A DNA stretch of 64,000 bases. Source: Diaporthe sp. PMI_573 (Eukaryota > Ascomycota > Sordariomycetes > Diaporthales > Diaporthaceae). The notes beneath the pieces are model-generated. The model was not told where the DNA came from and made no database searches. It saw only the letters and a program-made list of their open reading frames with translations. The stretch spans positions 62,001 through 126,000 of the forward strand of contig JAJTUP010000035.1 in NCBI GenBank assembly GCA_021399435.1, written 5' to 3'. Every line of letters begins with the position of its first letter. Position 1 is the first letter of the stretch. Positions 62,011 to 64,000 of the stretch are shown here, in pieces. Made by a program: the position numbers and the translations under genes.

Positions 62011-63441
62011 AAAAGCCTGGAAGCGGCTCTGGCGCTGAGACGACTCAGGGGTCTAGCCCCAGCGACAGCGCGACAGCTCTTCACTTCCACCGTAGCCCCA
62101 GTCCTCGACTACGCCTCCAATGTCTGGCGGCACGCATTTAAGGACAAGCTCGTAGGGCCGATCAACAGAGTCCAAAGAGTAGGGGCACAAGCGGTTGTTG
62201 GGACGTTCCTCACGGTGGCAACGGGCGTGGCCGAGGCGGAAGCCCACATCAAGCCTGCGCAAGATCGGTTCTGGAGACGGGCAATCAAACTGTGGACGGA
62301 TATCCACACGCTGCCCGATACCAACCCGCTCCGCAGTAATACAGCCCGGATGCGTAAACTCCACAGACAACACCGATCACCACTATACGAAGTGGCAGAC
62401 GTACTGAAAGACTTTGAGATGGAGAAACTGGAAACCATTAACCCGTTCACACTAGCACCCTGGGAGAAGCGATTACAGACTGTCACCGACGACACAGCAG
62501 CAGAAGGAATAGACGCGAACTGGGCAGTGCACATCGCAGTGAGCAGCTCAGCACGGAACGGTCTAGTGGGAATCGGCGGAGCCATCCAGCTGGCAACATC
62601 ACGACGCAGTTCAAAGCTCGAGACATTTTCTTCCACCCTCGGCATAAGAGCACAACAAAACCCGTACTCCGGAGAACTAACAGCAATAGCACATGCCCTG
62701 AGCCTGTTGCCGCAGATTAGGTTCCGCAATATCATGGTACTGACGAGCAACAAGGCGGCGGTACTTTCATTCAGAAAACCGCGTCAACAGTCCGGACAGG
62801 CGTATATCCGCCTAGCCTATGATGTTGTCAAACAGCTACGGAGAGACGGAAACGTGATAACAGTCCGATGGACCCCAGTGGCAGACGAAAGCGAGCTCAA
62901 GAAGATTGCTAAGGAGAAAGCAAAAGAGGCGACCCGACCCGGGTCCCGCCCGCAAACAGAGCTACCCGGGATGAAATCAACGACGCTGAATTCTGCGCGA
63001 GCCAAACGAGGCATCACCAAGGGTTTGCCAGAAAAGGTTGGGAAATATTCCAAGAGAATCGACATAGCGTTACCAGGCAAACACGCGCGAGAGTTATACG
63101 ACAAACTGTCATGGAAGGAAGCGAGTGTACTAGCCCAACTCAGGACAGGCATGGCGAGGCTAAATGGCTACCTCTACCGGATCAAGGCAACACCGACAGA
63201 TCAGTGTGCATGCGGACAAGCGGTGGAGACCGTGGAGCACTTCCTCTTTCGGTGCAGGAGATGGACGGAACACCGAACACAGATGCTCCAGTGCACAGAC
63301 ACTCATCGAAGCAACATTTCCTTCTACTTGGGAGGGAAAGCGCCCTCAGATAACGTAAATTGGACTCCAAATATGAAGGCCGTTCGTGCAACGATACGGT
63401 TCGCTCTTGCCACAGGGCGACTTGACGCCGATCACCACTGA
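62011..63441 (+). pseudogene. LINE ORF2 C-terminal part: RT end, RNase H and zinc-knuckle
   Basis: An open frame of about 477 codons starts ALALRRLRGLAPATARQLFT, STVAPVLDYASNVW (the standard end of Tad-clade RT). An RNase H-like domain follows (WAVHIAVSSSARNGLVGIGG, NPYSGELTAIAHALSLLP, IMVLTSNKAAVLSFRKPRQQ, then VRWTPVADESELKKIAKEKA). The acidic position usually filled by Asp before NKAA reads Ser, so catalysis is doubtful. The C-terminus has CACGQAVETVEHFLFRCRRW, the C-x-C-H-C knuckle of these LINEs. No internal stop is seen. The upstream half with the catalytic RT motifs is missing. Confidence 0.85.
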
Positions 63442-63712
63442 TCCGACTACCCCTAATCACCTCGTGCCATAGACAGCAGGCACCGCTTCAGCCGCCGAAG
63501 ATAGGACACTGAACACTTGGAGAATGGCCTTCAAGTCAGCCTACTAACACCACTAACCCACGAGAATCCGCAGAGACATGGCAGATGAGAGAGACTGTAA
63601 GGCAGGAACAGATTGTATATGGGCTTAAGGAGGGTAGGATTCATTTCACGAAATGTACTTGCGGATTAGCAAAAGTTGCCCTATCGGGTTAGGCCCGCCG
63701 GGCGTAATAAAT

Positions 63713-63737
63713 TGTGTGTGTGTGTGTGTGTGTGTGT
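63713..63737 (+). repeat. TG dinucleotide tail of the LINE
   Basis: An uninterrupted TG run of about 25 bp follows AATAAAT, marking the LINE 3' end. Confidence 0.85.
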
Positions 63738-64000
63738 TCGACAGCAGGAGGCCAGGGAAGACTGGGGTGTTGGATGGTGGATTGTGCTCGACCGCCAGCG
63801 ACTTTGAGTCAGCGTGGAGCCCTGCTCATCCACACTGCGAATGTGGGCGGACTGTCGTTGTATAATTTGGCAGTGGGTTTAGAATGAGTTGTAGTACCCT
63901 GCCAATTGCACAACGTCTGCTAGATGGTCGGCTCCCGCGGAACAGAAACATGGCCCCCAGTGTCGAACAGTACAACAACCCTGCCAAATATTCGCCCTCT
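63738..64000. other. right edge, no supported gene
   Basis: No continuation of the HET gene is recognised after the LINE, and no other gene is seen up to the edge. Confidence 0.45.

Larger units (their letters stand above)
62011..63737 (+). mobile_element. 5'-truncated Tad-type LINE, 3' part with GT-repeat tail
   Basis: It begins inside ORF2 just after the RT palm/thumb region and ends with a (TG)n tail at 63713-63737 preceded by AATAAATT. Truncation at the 5' side is the usual result of incomplete LINE reverse transcription. I could not identify target-site duplications around 62010 and 63738. Confidence 0.75.

Noticed and set aside
1..64000. CRISPR arrays, rRNA, riboswitches, bacterial-type operons
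   Set aside because: None seen; introns and protein families are those of a filamentous fungus.

Overview
The window looks like accessory, transposon-rich DNA of a filamentous ascomycete (Pezizomycotina). Genes carry short GT-AG introns of about 50-140 bp. The families present are typical of that group: NACHT/WD40 NLR, HET, an acuF-like protein, DUF3435/FluG, DUF7924, 2EXR, GH64 glucanase, Tad-type LINE, pogo, hAT and Helitron. No tRNA, rRNA or CRISPR array was seen. All family names come from reading the translations; no database search was run.

Layout. 0-6.5 kb: an acuF-like pseudogene at the left edge, two unrecognised genes and a structurally complete pogo element with a 26-bp inverted repeat at each end. 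7-19 kb: a mobile-element graveyard with two copies of one pogo transposase tail, an inverted pair of ~190-bp repeats, and a Helitron-derived block on the minus strand in which an NLR segment (end of the NACHT module plus WD40) lies between two divergent DUF6570-like segments in one spliced open frame. It is followed by a degraded gene and a DUF3435/FluG remnant of the Starship-captain family. 19.5-23 kb: a spliced gene for a small secreted six-cysteine protein, a conserved small gene, a Ty3/gypsy integrase remnant and an orphan copy of the upstream region of the GH64 gene. 23.8-35 kb: a nearly complete hAT transposase, then a divergently transcribed pair of large nuclear-looking proteins (668 and 849 aa) sharing a 387-bp intergenic region, then a second hAT lineage. 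36-43 kb: broken or small genes, more hAT pieces and an intact secreted GH64 beta-1,3-glucanase gene. 43.9-45.7 kb: a protein tyrosine phosphatase, the most housekeeping-like gene here. 46-54 kb: poorly recognised genes, a LINE RT fragment fused to a second GH64 3' end, and an HMG-CoA-reductase-like fragment. 53.8-56.5 kb: an NTF2-like gene whose intron is almost entirely a ~1-kb terminal-inverted-repeat element, then a TPR-2EXR gene. 59-64 kb: an AGC kinase fragment, a DUF7924 fragment, a transposase tail and a HET-domain fragment cut off by the 3' part of a Tad-like LINE.

How it works together: there is no sign of one pathway or a biosynthetic cluster. The common thread is genome turnover: gene pieces (NLR, HET, kinase, HMGR, GH64, DUF7924) joined to or interrupted by transposons, and in-frame stops consistent with C-to-T change. 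The likely working host genes are the phosphatase, GH64, the secreted protein, the TPR-2EXR gene, the NTF2-like gene, the 150-aa conserved gene and the divergent pair.
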